Below are positions 23,201 to 35,492 of a stretch of 64,000 nucleotides of DNA, in pieces (within the stretch, counting starts at the first letter, position 1; each line of letters begins with the position of its first letter). The DNA is taken from contig JAHREC010000007.1 of the NCBI GenBank assembly GCA_020081605.1, forward strand, positions 62,001 to 126,000. The letters are read 5' to 3'. The DNA comes from Albifimbria verrucaria. Lineage: Eukaryota > Ascomycota > Sordariomycetes > Hypocreales > Stachybotryaceae. The position numbers and the translations under genes were made by a program. The notes beneath the pieces are model-generated. The model made no database searches. It saw nothing but the letters and a program-made list of their open reading frames with translations, and was not told where the DNA came from.

Positions 23201-26200
23201 TATTTAAATCTGCTAAGAGTAAAAGTAATAATAATAGCAAAAAACCTATCTAGCTAAAAAAAAGAATCCTTGACCCTAAAAGAAGAAGAATAACTAAAAA
23301 TATACCTAAAAAGTATAGAAAATATAAAAAGCTATTTTAGGAAGAACTTAAAATAGGATTATTAGAATACTTAGAATAGGATTATAAAATCGACCTTATA
23401 GATAGGGTAAAAATATATAATCTACTGATCTATAATCTTAATATTAAGGAATTTAAAAGCCTAAAAGAATATATTAATAAAATATTAAAAAAGAGTATAT
23501 TAAACCCTTAATATCGTTAGTAAGCTATTTTATAATATTTATACTAAAGAAAAATAATAAACTCTAGTTAATAGTAGACTATCGAAGACTTAATATAATT
23601 ATAGTTAAGGATTATATATTATTACCCCTGATAGTGGAAATAAGAGATTGCTTATATAGAAAAAATTAGTTTATGGCTCTGGATCTTAAAGGGGCTTATA
23701 ACCTGATTTAAATAAAGAAGGGTAAAGAATAGAAAACTGCCTTCTAGATTAAGTTTAGCCTATTTGAATACTTTATAATGCCTTTTAGACTTATTAATAT
23801 ACTAGTAACATTCCAGAGAATAATTAATTATATCCTTAGGGAATATATTAATAAATTTATTGTTGTATACCTTAATAATATTCTAATCTTCTCTAGAATA
23901 AAGGAAGAATATAAAAAATATATATATAAAGTCCTATAAGTATTACTAGGCGCTAAATTATTGGTTAAACTTAATAAAAGTAAGTTCTATATTTAAGAAG
24001 TAGATTTCTTAGGGTATATAATTAAACTAAATAAAATCTATATAGAAAAGGAAAAATTATAGTAATAAAAGAATAAAAGGAACCTAAGAATATTAAGGAT
24101 ATATAAAGCTTCCTTAGATTCGTTAATTATTATTAATGATTTATTAAAAATTTTAAAAAGATTATAAGATCCTTTATGGATTTTATATATAAGGATATTG
24201 AGTTTAAGTTTAAAGAAAAGGAAATTAAAGCCTTTAAAAAGATTAAAGACTATATACTATCGGAACCGGTTCTAGCTATATTCAATCTAGAATTAATTAT
24301 TGAATTAGAAATAGATATATTAGATTTTATATTAGGAATAATAATAAAATAATAAGATAAAAATAGAGTCTTATACCCTATTATATTTTAGTTAAAGAAA
24401 CTTAATAGACTATTATTATATTACCCTATATATAATAAGGAATTTATAGCTATTATTGAAAGTTTTAAGGAGTTTTAGTATTATCTTATAGGAAGTAAGT
24501 ATAAAATTAAAGTCTATACTAACTATAAGAATATCTCTTATTTTATGATAATATAAACCCTAATAGTAAAGTAAATATAATATATAGAAATACTAAGCTT
24601 ATTTAACTATAAAATTATTTATTAAAAAGGATCGGAGAATGGTAGAGTAAATATACTTAGCTATAAATTAGAGTATAAGTAAGATATACCTATAATAATT
24701 ATATAAATCTTTATTAAAAATATTAATAAATATATAGTATAGGTATAATAATTAAATTACCTTTATATAGACTAGAGTCTTAATATTTTTTTAAGGAAAT
24801 CCTAGGAATATAGGAAGAAGCTTAATAACCTAAAGAAAATAAAGATTTTAGGAAATATAGCTAAACCTAGTACTATAAAAAGAAGGTATAGATACTAAAG
24901 GGAAAAATCAAAAAAATAATTAAAGAATATTATAATAATCCACTTATAGGATACCTAGGAATAAAGAAAACCTATAAATAAATTATTAAGTTTTATAATA
25001 TACCCTAGCTCCAATAATATATAAAGAAATATATAAAAATTATAATATCTATAATAAGATTAAATCAATAAAATATAAATCTTATAGATACTTAAAATTA
25101 TTATTAATATTAAAATATCTATAGGAATCGATTTTATAGGACTTTATAATAAAATTACTTAGGTTAAAAGAACCAGGGATAAAGAATAGCTATAATAATA
25201 TTTTTATTATTATAGATAGACTAATAAAATTTATATACTTTATTACTTATAATAAAGCTATAGATACTAAGGATATAGTATATTATTTCTTAAAATATAT
25301 AGTATTATAATATAGGTTATTAAATAAAATTATTTTTAATAGAGGATTAATATTTATATTAAAATTCTAATAAGAACTTATAGTATAGTTAGGAATAAAA
25401 AGTAAGCTTAGCATTACTTATTATCTATAAACTAATAGATAAATAGAATGAATAAACTAAATATTAGAATAGTACTTATAGTATTTTATAAATTATAAAT
25501 AAAATAATTAGGTAGAGTGATTACCGATTGTATAAATTGCTTATAATTTAAGTATATTGGAAACTACTAAACTTATACTATACTATATAAATAAAGGATT
25601 TAAACCTGAATTCTATAAGAAGTTATTATTAAGGATAGGATATAAAAAGGAATAATTAAAGTAAATAAAATAAAGAAGCTATATAATATACTTTATAAAG
25701 AAATTTTATTTATATAAATAAAAATAAAGGAATTTTATAATAAAAAAGATTAAAAGGATTAATTTTTTAAGAGGAGATATAGTTTATATATATTATATAA
25801 ATATTAAAACTATAAAACTTAATAATAAATTAAACTATAAGAAACTAGGATTATTCTTGGTACTATAAAAAATCTTAGATATTAATTATAAAATTAAACT
25901 TCTAGATAAAATAAGGATATATAATATCTTTTATATTATACTTTTAAAAAAGTATTAGATAGAGAATTAGCTAAAGAAGGTATTAAAGTTCTTTTAGTTA
26001 AATTAGAATATAAAATTAAGAAAATTCTAGAATATAAAATTAATAATAAAAGCGAAGAAAAATATTTTATTAAATAAAAGGGATATAATAAAAATAAGAA
26101 TACCTAGGAACCGCTAAAAAACTTATTTAATATTAAAATCAAGCTAAAGGAATTTTAAAGTTACTTAAAGGGCTAAAATCTATAAACTCCTTTAAACTAA

Positions 26201-26818
26201 GCAAAGGCTAATTAATTATATTAGAATAAACTAAGGTCTATATATTAATAACCGCCTTAAAAACCTCCTTGGTAGAAGCCTCCTGCTTAGTAGATATAAC
26301 TGCAATACTCCCTTAGACTTAAGGAGATAATGTTGGCGATATAATCGCGTTAACTTTATGATAGCCTTATTCAGAGAAGCCTGCTTTTAAAGAAGGTTAA
26401 ACTCAGCCTTCTCCTCCTCCTGCTCTAAATGTTTATTCTTCTTGACTATATAAGATACTATAAGAAATCAGTAATAGAATAGTCAGAGAAAAGGCAAGGA
26501 TAATCTATAGGAAAGGAGGGAATACTATTAGAATCGCAAGGGTAACCTAAATAAATACAGGTTTAATACTTCTAACCTCCTTTTATTATCTTATACTCTA
26601 CCTTTTTATTTTTATAATAAGTATATAGTATAATAGGGAAACTAAATCGCTTAATAGCTAAATAAAGTTTCTAATAATAGGCAGCGGAATTTAATAAAGT
26701 ATAATTAGTTATAATATTAATATAATATAGGAAAGAAGAAGGAATTAGGTTAACCTATGAAGGTAAATGGGCAATAAGTAACCTTATATAGGGACTATAG
26801 CCTTAAGGACTTAGCTAT

Positions 26819-26828
26819 AGAAGAGGGA
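26819..26828 (+). other. Polypurine tract of the gypsy element
   Basis: AGAAGAGGGA lies six bases before the 3' LTR. This is the expected place for the plus-strand primer of reverse transcription. Confidence 0.55.
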
Positions 26829-26834
26829 TTATTG

Positions 26835-27686
26835 TATTATAACCCTAGCTAATATTATAATTAAAATAATAGAATAATAATAGGCTGATCTGGTTATTAA
26901 GGATCCTATAATAGGATTGATACTGAAGACCTATTAATACCTACTGGAATAACTATTAATGGGAGATAAGTAGTATCAGAAGGGTTTATTATTATTTATA
27001 GAAGATTAATAAAAAGAGATAGCCCTGAGTATATCCAATATAAAGCTAGATAATTAAAATAGTATTATAAAAGAAGAAAGGGAGCTATATACTAGAAGAT
27101 AGAGTTAATACTCCTAGAGGATAATTAAGGCTAGCCTATAGTATACTAACCCTTATAGTAAGCTAGCATAAAATATATTAACTTAGCTTATAAGCTAGTA
27201 AGGGGATGGGCTAGGATATAAAATAGGCTAATATATAAAGTATACTAGCCTCTTAGGAGGGTAGTATAAAATATAGGATAATATAGGGTAATTAGAAATA
27301 AATTATTAAGATTAAAATAATTTATATAGAGTAATAGCTATTATAGACTATTAGGCTATTATATAGTAATAATCTATATAGCTTATTTATTTACTATAAG
27401 TAAGTAAGCAATAATAATTATTTATTTATTATAAGTAAGTGAATCTCTTAGTATATAGATAGGAGTCTCTCCTGCTATTAGAAGTAGAGGCTATTAGCTA
27501 TTAATAATATACAGTTACCAAGCTACCCTTAACCTGAGTTCCTAAAAGTAACTTACCTGATTAATGATAATTATATGATTATTGCTTCAGAATGATAGTA
27601 AGCCCTGTTACTTATCTAAGGATAATAACCTAACCTTACCTACCCTATACCTTTTATAAAAGTATAGAATAACCCGGATCGTCACA
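26835..27686 (+). repeat. 3' LTR of the gypsy element (852 bp)
   Basis: This is the direct repeat of 19404-20253. It ends CCCGGATCGTCACA immediately before the CTTTT target duplication. The right (outer) end is less RIP-mutated than the matching end of the 5' LTR. Confidence 0.88.
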
Positions 27687-27712
27687 CTTTTGATAATAGG
27701 TTTAGTCATTAC

Positions 27713-28009
27713 TTAATTGGCTATGAGCACTGCGGCTTGGTCCGTCGTGAGGTCAGCAGCTCCCGGGATGGCACCTATGGGCGTGATGGTATAGTCCAGG
27801 TGGCCTACCAGGGCCAGCACGACGAACAGATCATCCCACAACAACTTGCGACCTGACCGTTTCGTCGCAACAAGACGCAACACAGTTTCTGTAGGCGTCA
27901 GCGGTATCGTAATAAGTGATATAATAACAACTTGTCCTACGCCGGGATCTGCACTGATGTCTGCGAATGTGTATCCCGCAGACTCCATCGCCTGACCGGT
28001 GCGATTCAA
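27713..28009 (-). pseudogene. N-terminal fragment of a PTH11-like rhodopsin-domain membrane protein
   Basis: The 98-residue frame has a hydrophobic first helix (QVVIISLITIPL). It continues with an arginine-rich loop, then LLWDDLFVVLALVGH, the W-D-D-hydrophobic pattern typical of fungal rhodopsin-domain (PTH11-like) proteins. Family members have seven helices over about 350-450 residues, so this copy stops after about two. It ends at a TAA 22 bases from the gypsy target duplication. The next codons stay open toward the insertion, so the stop could be a RIP change of CAA. I did not find the rest of the gene on the far side of the element. Truncation by transposon insertion is inferred. Confidence 0.5.
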
Positions 28010-28797
28010 GTCGGCTGCGGGAAAGTCGATGTTAAGATGTTTAGCTGGGATTTTCAGCCAACGTGTAGAATGCAGAAAAACAAGCTGCTGGTCATTTTGC
28101 AGCTAATGCATGAGCCTTCTTAGAATAGAGATGCAGGAGCACGTTGGTGGGTCGAGGCGTGTTAGCCTAGAGTCGAACCAGAACAGCCCGAGTCAATCAC
28201 CATGCAAGGGCTTGAGCTTGCAGATGTGAAATGAACAAAAGTACCTGTCATCTCGACCCCTATGAATGGCATGGTATGGCGAGTAACAGCTCAATCAGGA
28301 CGAGCTGACCGGCAGTCTCGGGCAGTCTCTTGCGGAGTTCCACCAGTGTAGTCAGCGGACAGACCCTGATAATCGCCGAAGTAGACTGTAGAGCTTCGGC
28401 TCCAAATGCATGGTTGCCCTTGCTTGCTGGCTCAAAAAGGTTCAGTAACATGGTTAGGGGTCAGACTCTGGTGCTCAACACTATGAGTTCTCACCGACCA
28501 GTTACTACCTACAAATATGTTACGTTCAGGGAACTCAGTGGATCATGCAGACCGTGGCAGATGGTTGTTTTTCCAATCAATTACTAGTAGATTGGTCTCA
28601 TGATGAGGTATCGAGTAATTGAAGGAGGCGTCCATAGACTGAAACTTGACTTGCGACAAATGACACTCCTTTTACATCTCCAATATGTATTACATCTTCT
28701 TCTCTGTGGATTCATTGACACACTCATCAAACAGAATACAGCATAAAGCTACCTCAACAGCAATCTGCTGAGCCTATGCCAGTCATTTGACCTGACA
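28010..28797. other. Intergenic, no gene recognised
   Basis: This is moderate-GC sequence between the membrane-protein fragment and the P450 stop codon. Short frames on both strands (for example 28260-28451 and 28330-28587) show no known motif. Confidence 0.5.
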
Positions 28798-30669
28798 TTA
28801 TTGCCGCTTGACTAGCTTCATGCGCAGGAAAAAGTCCGGGCGCTCCCAGAATGTCATAAACTTGAAATCTTTGTCAAAAGAGACGTCGTTGTGGGTGGTC
28901 TCGAGGTCGAACCGCCACAGAACCTTTGCGATGAACAGGCGGATGATCGCCGTGGCTATAGGTCCCCAGGACAGCCTCTTAAACCCTGACTGAAGGGTCT
29001 GGAAGCTTTCAAATCGTCGTTCTCGAAAGCCGGGTCAAATCTCGGGTCTTCGCGTGATAACCAGCGTTCCGGACGAAATCGCAGTGGCTCATGAAAGAAA
29101 CGCGGGCTTCTTGTCGCTGAAAAATAACTTATTTGGCAGATAACCTAGGCAATTGTGTGAGCGCCAAGTCCCATTCTGCAAGATGCAGACAATGCCCAAA
29201 TCACTTTTTTCGGGCATCTGATAATGTGGGAAAAGCTTACTCTTTCGGGAACGTAATGCCCATCAACGACAGCACCGGGACTGACTCGTGGCAAGCCGTC
29301 AGTAGTCTCCGTGTGGAGTCGAAGACCTTCAGAGACACAAGCTTGCAAGTATCTCAGGTTGTCACCAGTGACATTTCCGAGTGTGATTTCGTCAACGTCA
29401 CTGGAAAAGACGGCCCTCACTTCCAAGACTAGAGCAGCGTAGACATCGGGCTCTTTCAGGAGAAATAGGATGATTGTGTAGAACTGGTTTGCCAGCGGTT
29501 GCCAGCTTGCCAAGAGTAGTTGCCCTGCTACATTCTGGATATGGAAGAGCTCTTTCTTCTCGGGTACAGGTTTGTCGAAGGGTAGGACTTGCTCCACGTA
29601 GTCCAATTGCTCCGTGTTCCCCGGCGGTCAATTCGTTGCTGAAAATCCTTGGAATTTTTCTTCAGTAAAGTCGGGATAGCGAACCAAGTAGAAGGAGGAA
29701 TGACGAGGTAGACGAGAGGCGTTAGAATCACGCGCATGGCAAAGTTGAACTTCCTTGATATCTGACTTAGGGTGAGGAAACGATTGAGCTTGAGAGTAGT
29801 TTTAAGAAAGGTTGAGTCCTTCACTACACGATACGTAAGTATCAGATTCATCATGAGACCAAATGTTGAGCCGACGCGTGTATACTCACTGTTTCGTACT
29901 TGGCCCTCGTCTTGGCTGTACGTCATGTCTGCAGAAAGATCAAGTGCTAGCCAGTCTGACCATTGCTTGAGCTCTATGTTTTCGCCCTGCAATTCTTCCA
30001 TCTTTTGGATAAACTGATTCATGTGCTTCTGGATCGTGGCTTCCTTTGCTATTAAATTCTTGTTGCTAAATGCTGGTGCTAGTCGTTTTGCGACCTCGCG
30101 ATGTCTGGCTGGATTTGGCTCGCCGGTGATGCCATTGTCGCCTGTGTCAAGAGCATCATATCCAACCTGAACAAACGATTCCAGATGATTTTTTTGTGCC
30201 AGGTATATGTCTGCTTGTAGTTGAGTAGATGGACAATCCATTTAAAGTATGGAACCTGACCTCTGGCTGCTTGCGGTGAAATGAAGACGAGTTCGTTCGG
30301 CGCGATTCGGATAACATCGCCTTGTGTTTTTTAGCATCATGACGGCCGATCTATAACGAAAACACTGAGTTTGGGAGTGTACCATATCGTTTAAGAGTCT
30401 CCTCGATCACCCATGGGTATCGGCCGCTAATACTGCAGAATTGCATTAGCTGGTAGAATGGGTAAGTAAAATGTTACCACCGGGCCTCACCTGTTAAGTG
30501 CCCACCAGATATTAGAGACGGCGGCAATCTTAGGACCTGGGTACTTGGCAAGCGGATGGAACTTCAAGTTGTACACGATCTGCGCGATGAAACCAACGAT
30601 GGCGATGACAAGAAGCTGCCGTGCAGGCAGGAGATCTACCAGGCCCCAGAAATGACTCGACTGAAGCAT
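28798..30669 (-). CDS. Cytochrome P450 monooxygenase
   Basis: This haem-thiolate oxygenase probably acts on a secondary metabolite at the endoplasmic reticulum. The start at 30669 gives an N-terminal membrane helix (LLVIAIVGFIAQIV) followed by KFHPLAKYPGPK. GT-AG introns are visible at 30433-30490, 30321-30382, 30214-30260 and 29824-29889. A gap at about 29117-29240 probably contains a tiny exon. Later motifs are the I-helix stretch NVAGQLLLASW (the usual AGT region, here unusual), EGLRLH (ExxR), FRPERWL and the haem loop FSQGLRGCPG near 28960. The stop is TAA at 28798-28800. Single-base shifts lie in GGGG runs near 29617 and just after the haem cysteine near 28950. Both look like undercalled G runs. 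It resembles the benzoate-hydroxylase/CYP65-like group, but the family is not certain. Confidence 0.85.
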
Positions 30670-31315
30670 GGCGCCCAGTTGAAGCCAACCAGCAAGCAAC
30701 AAAAGTATAAACCAAGATACAGCGCTGAGCTCTCACAATCAAGCTTGCCAAGCCACGAGGAGGTTGAGAGGAAAGTGTTGGTCTGGATTTTAGGGAATCT
30801 GACTATGTCCGCATGGGTATTTACTTGTGAGGTGGGTCCGGTACCCGAGCATCAGTCAGACGAAAATCCCCAGATTAAGGTATAAGTGTGCTGAGCAAGG
30901 ATTTCCATTCTATTCGTTACATTATTTTAGCTACCCTAGAGCTGTGGTTAGTCAACTGATCAATTGATTGGGCGTAATAGGGAGGACTTTCCTTGCTTAA
31001 GGAAGGAAGACTTTTTACTTAGACAAGTATAGATTTTTTTTTGATATTTTTAAGTTTCTATGTAATTCTCACTTATTTTATGAACTAATGAGATAATCAG
31101 TTACTTCCCACATGAATATCGGTCTGCTTTGTTGTTACATAGCGTCTGGGGCAATATTTGGTTTCGCGTTGTTTTTCCCCATCGTCACAATATGACATCC
31201 ACTCTTAAACCAATTCCCAAGAAGATTAGCTCAAGGACTAGACAAATATAAGCTTCCGTATTCTTAATTGTGAGTGGAATGCACCAAAGCTAGATAATAA
31301 TGCGGGTCTGCTCGC
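30670..31315. other. Intergenic region upstream of P450 and downstream of peroxidase
   Basis: It contains the P450 promoter and the 3' flank of the peroxidase. An AT-rich, pyrimidine-rich stretch lies near 31010-31090. No gene is seen. Confidence 0.5.
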
Positions 31316-33051
31316 TCAGAATGGGCAGCTATTCAAAGCACCCCACGAGTTGAACGCATTGGTCACGTTGACAGTAGGCCCAACAGCCACCAAGTCGTAC
31401 TCTTTCTGAGCAAGAGCTGCGTCTCCTTGAAGACGAATTCACCAAAATACCTTGTATAGCCGGTTCCTTCTAAATGATTCGTCTTCTCCATAACCGTGTC
31501 CATTCTTTGGAAACGCACAGCCCTCGTGCCGGGTATCTCAACGGGCATGTGCATTGATAAGACAACGTTTTCGAAATCTTTATCATCACGCACGGCAGCT
31601 GCAACCCGAAGAGTATGAGTGAATATGACTTGATCGTCGATGACGTCCCCAGTAAGCGAGCTGCACGACTCGGAGTCGTCGATCTGAGGGGCTACCGAGT
31701 CGTCCCATCCGAAGCCGGCACCATTGTTGTCAAAGGTGGTGACTACATCATCATCCACGATTATCACTTTAAAGGACGAAACACCCTCTGATATCTGGAT
31801 GGTCGTCTCGAACTGATAGAACGTGAATTCAGGCATGTTCCCGTAGAGTGCTCCCCTACGAGGTTAGGGTTCGTGACAGCGTCCACGTTCATTGCTAAAC
31901 GTGGGCCTCTAAGGCTGACTATGACGGTACGAGATGCAGTAGAAGATCCGTCTTCCAAGATCTATTACGGAATTAGTGGGGATTGGAAGCGTTGGCTGGC
32001 ACTTACCCGTATCTCCCCGCTGATGGTCATGGTTGCATCGTCATTGATTCTGATCTTCAAGCCAACCGGCTTCACCTGAATAGGGGTAATTGTCTCGGTG
32101 AGCTGAACATCCCGCGGGACCGTGTTGATCATGCGCTCCACCAAGTCTTTGCATGTAGAGATAAAGAAGTCGTTGGACTTGGCCATTCGACGGATAAGTT
32201 CACCACCATCAGCGTTGAAAATGCGAGCATCTGACCGCGTCTCGTGGTTGTGTCCGAAAGCAAGTGGGTTCTGAGAGATGTTGCGCACAAACTGGACTGC
32301 TACAACATTGTCGAATGCACCAACTGTGCCGTCGAAATCTTGGCGCTCATCTCCTTCTGGCTGTTTACTGTTAGGTCCGTTCTGACATTGCTCAAGCAGA
32401 CTTACAAGGTGTTCGACAATGTCTGGAAAATTGACGCCGTGTACCCCACCGAGAGAGTGGCCACAGGCTACCAACCCAATCATCTCAGTCACGTTAAATC
32501 CTTGCTTCTTGAACGACTCAATGTGACTTTTTAGGTCTTGTTGGGGCTCAGGGACACCCGGAGGCCCTGCTTCGGTTGCATCTATCCTGCCCCTCGGAAA
32601 GGGACCTGGAGTCGTCCGTCGGTGCAGCTGCCCAGTGCCATTTGCGCCCCAAGGGCAATCAAGTCAGCCATGGATGCTCTCTTGCTCTGATGTGCAACGA
32701 AGAAGCCAGTGGACCCGTTGAAAGCCGTGCCCACGTTCTCCGCCCGATTGGTCTCGAATCCGATGCTGGCGTCCAGCCCGCCTGTCCCCGCTTCGACATC
32801 AGCCGTCGCCATGTCATGATAGGCGGTCCGGAACCACTCCGCAGATATGGTCCGCACCCTAGAGTCTGGGAAGATGTTCTTAGAACACGGGCTCACACCA
32901 TCCGCCATAGCTTCTGCCCGGTGACCCCTCTGTTGATAAAGCAGCGTCTCCAGGTAGTCGATTTGGGGTCCGGCCATGTGTACCCGGCCACAACTGTGGG
33001 CAGGAGGATGGCTGCCAATGCCAGTTTGGTGGAGACCATTTCTGAGTGCAT
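31316..33051 (-). CDS. Secreted fungal haem peroxidase
   Basis: This belongs to the plant/fungal haem peroxidase superfamily and would use hydrogen peroxide to oxidise phenolic or other substrates outside the cell. The start at 33051 gives a signal peptide (KLALAAILLPTVVAG). The distal site is EWFRTAYHDMAT near 32850, with the catalytic Arg and His. GTGGLDASIGFE follows. The proximal haem ligand is the histidine of GLVACGHSLGG near 32450. A beta-rich C-terminal extension ends in a Cys-Pro-Phe tail, with TGA at 31316-31318. One short intron lies at 31962-32006. Four single-base shifts, near 32985 (CCCC), 32570 (CCCC), 31815 and 31415, interrupt otherwise continuous similarity and all have lost-base polarity. 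A TATATA box lies about 60 bases upstream. Confidence 0.85.
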
Positions 33052-34000
33052 GATTACAACGACGGACGATTCGAAGCTATGAGGAACCCGTCTCCCTCAC
33101 AGGACAGCGTGCCTATATAAGTCCATTCCTTGTGTAAGTACGGAATGGTTCCCTTGCATCAAAGTCCCAATTTTCAGGCAGTGCATAACATGACCTAGAG
33201 TGCTCGAGTTTCGACCGGTTCCTGTGAGAGGTGAGAGGTCCTGATCGTTAAATTGCCGCTGTAGGGAAGGACGGGACCCTGGTAATACGAGCATGTCGAC
33301 CCCTATTCTAGGCAGGAATGGCAAACAGCGGGGCTTAGCAACGAGGTTGGCCAATTGCCTTTACTACAACTAATAGCCTAATGTATGGTCAGCATCGAGA
33401 TAGGCCGCACTGATTCGCCAGGGTAAGAGTGGAAGCGAACCCGGAAGAGTCACAACTGGTGAAAGAGCGCACCACGCATCTAGGATATTTCTCCGAGCCA
33501 AACATGACATGGTAGCGTACTACTCCTTTGATTGGCTGCTCATGGATCGAGCTAGGCAGAAATTCGTGCTAATTTCTGGTTAGCCCGCTAGGGAGACTGG
33601 GGCTGTACTACCCTAGGCGAGTCTCGATTTACTTAATATATATATTCTGATCCTTAATATATAAATAAGTATTTTTAGGGTATTTTATTTAAATTTAAAA
33701 TAAAAATATTATTTTTAATTAATTAAATTAATCAATCTTATAATAAATATTTTTAATATTATTTAAATTATTTATTAATTATTCAATTATAAGAATTTAA
33801 TAAATTAATACAATAATTGTTACGAAGTAAAACAACCTACCCTATAGTATAGGGTATGTGACCTTAGCGTTCCCCTTGAGTTAGCTTGGAGGCTCACGGG
33901 CGAAGCCCTGAGCCTGCAAGCTTTAGTCTTGGAAGATAGGCATAGCTACCTTGGAATATATCTCGTGCCGCCTCTGCCTGACTCTCCCTGTGTAGCCATT
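33052..34000. other. Peroxidase promoter region and an AT-rich block
   Basis: A TATATA sequence at 33114-33120 sits at a usual distance from the peroxidase start. From about 33636 to 33835 the sequence is nearly all A/T (RIP-like). It is followed by a GC-richer stretch with an inverted CCCTATAGTATAGGG at about 33839-33855. No gene is recognised. Confidence 0.5.
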
Positions 34001-34008
34001 GCCATAAC

Positions 34009-34173
34009 AATAATAAAATAATAAAATAATAAAATAATAAAATAATAAAATAATAAAATAATAAAATAATAAAATAATAAAATAATAAAATAATAAAATA
34101 ATAAAATAATAAAATAATAAAATAATAAAATAATAAAATAATAAAATAATAAAATAATAAAATAATAAAATAA
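34009..34173. repeat. Period-8 tandem repeat (AATAAAAT)n
   Basis: About 165 bases consist of nearly perfect copies of an 8-base A/T unit, roughly 20 copies, ending at TAATTATTAATAG. It could vary in length between isolates. It may also be assembled at the wrong length. Confidence 0.92.
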
Positions 34174-35492
34174 TTATTAATAGTTTATTAATATTTCTTA
34201 TTACTATGAGGCTAAATAATAACTCTTAGAATATAAAATATATATATTAAATTATCCTAGCGCCTATTATATAGCACTTCGTTTAAGCATAACCTAACCC
34301 ACACTCTCGTACATTATTAAGAAGCTGAGCCGGGAATCGATGTCTGATCCTCTAATTGTTACTGTATGCAGTCACTTGGCAAGCCGTCGAAAAAACCGAG
34401 ATTTGTTTATTGGATGGTGCCTACATACAAATGCAGAATGCATACGCGGTGCAGACGCATCAGCCGAGGCTGAGGTCAAACCTGATTTGTCGGTGCATGC
34501 ATACGCGGCGCAATACAAGACGCGTATCCTTACGTTTGCAAATGTCTTGACCATAATTGAATAGCTGATAACGTACTTGGAAACCAGGTTATGACCAATG
34601 CGTAGGTAACTAAACACGCGTTGTGACGTAACAGATTTACCTGACCAGCATAGTAAGCTGTTTGTGCGCAATGTCAAATATGTGGCGTCGAATTATCTGA
34701 GCTGAACAACCTACAGGGTCACGTCGCCTCGTGCATCTGGAAAATCTCAGACAAGATGACGGGCCAGTTAGTTGCATGGGCCTACTGTGTCCATTGGCGA
34801 GCATGACATTAGTCCAAGACGACCAACTGATGAGCAGCCACACCGTCATGTTGACCAAAGACCTTGCGGTGCTATCAAGGAATTCTGGAGAACCATGCAA
34901 GCCATCTGCGATTCGATAATTGGTAGTGATGACGAGAAGACCAAAAGGCACACATGGTACTATTTCCCGCCAGATCAAGCCACTGGCAGCAACTGAGACG
35001 CCTTGTGCTGGTGCCGTCAATATTGGGGTGAATGATCGGCCTTTAACGGAGCTGCACGAACTAGGACAATGGCGACGAACCGGGCGCCCGCATTTCATCT
35101 GCCGGCAGGATATCAGAGCTATCTTGTGAGGCAATCGACTAATGTGGTGTGCCGCGGTTGAACAATTAGCTTCAGGATTACCCTATCATCGGCTCCACAA
35201 GATCATCCTACCTTGCAAGGCCATAGCTGAGCTGGAAAGGGTCCATAGTGGATGCCTGGAGAGTGGCTAGTAAATGGCGAGATGCAGTAGCCGTAGGGCT
35301 GAAAGTTGGCAGGCTGATGCCTAGACCATTGCTGAACCGATATGGGCGCAGCATCACGGACTGGTGACAGCTTGCGTGGCAGTCACTAACTCGTACAACA
35401 CGTTCAACAAGGCAACAAAAGACAGCATAAAGTTTGTGACTATAAATGGCTCGGCGGTTTCTGGTTACCATTAAGCAAATGACATAATCACC
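34174..35492. other. Intergenic, no gene recognised; tyrosinase TATA box at 35441-35447
   Basis: Several short frames exist on both strands. The longest is 165 codons at 34637-35134 (-), without a motif I can defend. GCATACGCGG strings recur near 34441 and 34500. TATAAAT lies at 35441-35447, about 46 bases before the tyrosinase start. Confidence 0.5.

Larger units (their letters stand above)
19404..27686 (+). mobile_element. Full-length Ty3/gypsy LTR retrotransposon (chromovirus), RIP-inactivated
   Basis: Direct LTRs at 19404-20253 and 26835-27686 flank an 8.3-kb element, with CTTTT duplicated at 19399-19403 and 27687-27691. Between the LTRs, decayed coding sequence follows the gypsy order. 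A CCHC-like knuckle lies at about 21436-21477 and a protease-like ...TGA.NNFI at about 22711-22740. Reverse transcriptase covers about 23670-23900, with ALDLKGAYNLI and a YLNNIL where the catalytic aspartates now read N. RNase H is at about 24290-24540, integrase at about 25100-25300, and a C-terminal chromodomain (KGYN...T.EPLKNL) at about 26020-26130. Integrase before a chromodomain marks the chromovirus clade. Stops occur everywhere and substitutions are mainly C-to-T and G-to-A, so no functional product is possible. Confidence 0.9.

Noticed and set aside
34009..34173. CRISPR-like array
   Set aside because: It is a simple period-8 A/T repeat with no spacers, in a eukaryotic genome.
34637..35134. 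165-codon minus-strand frame as a gene, with a passing likeness to a mitochondrial pyruvate carrier (GLIW, SPE)
   Set aside because: The motif order and spacing do not fit that family, and no splice pattern or second conserved block is present.
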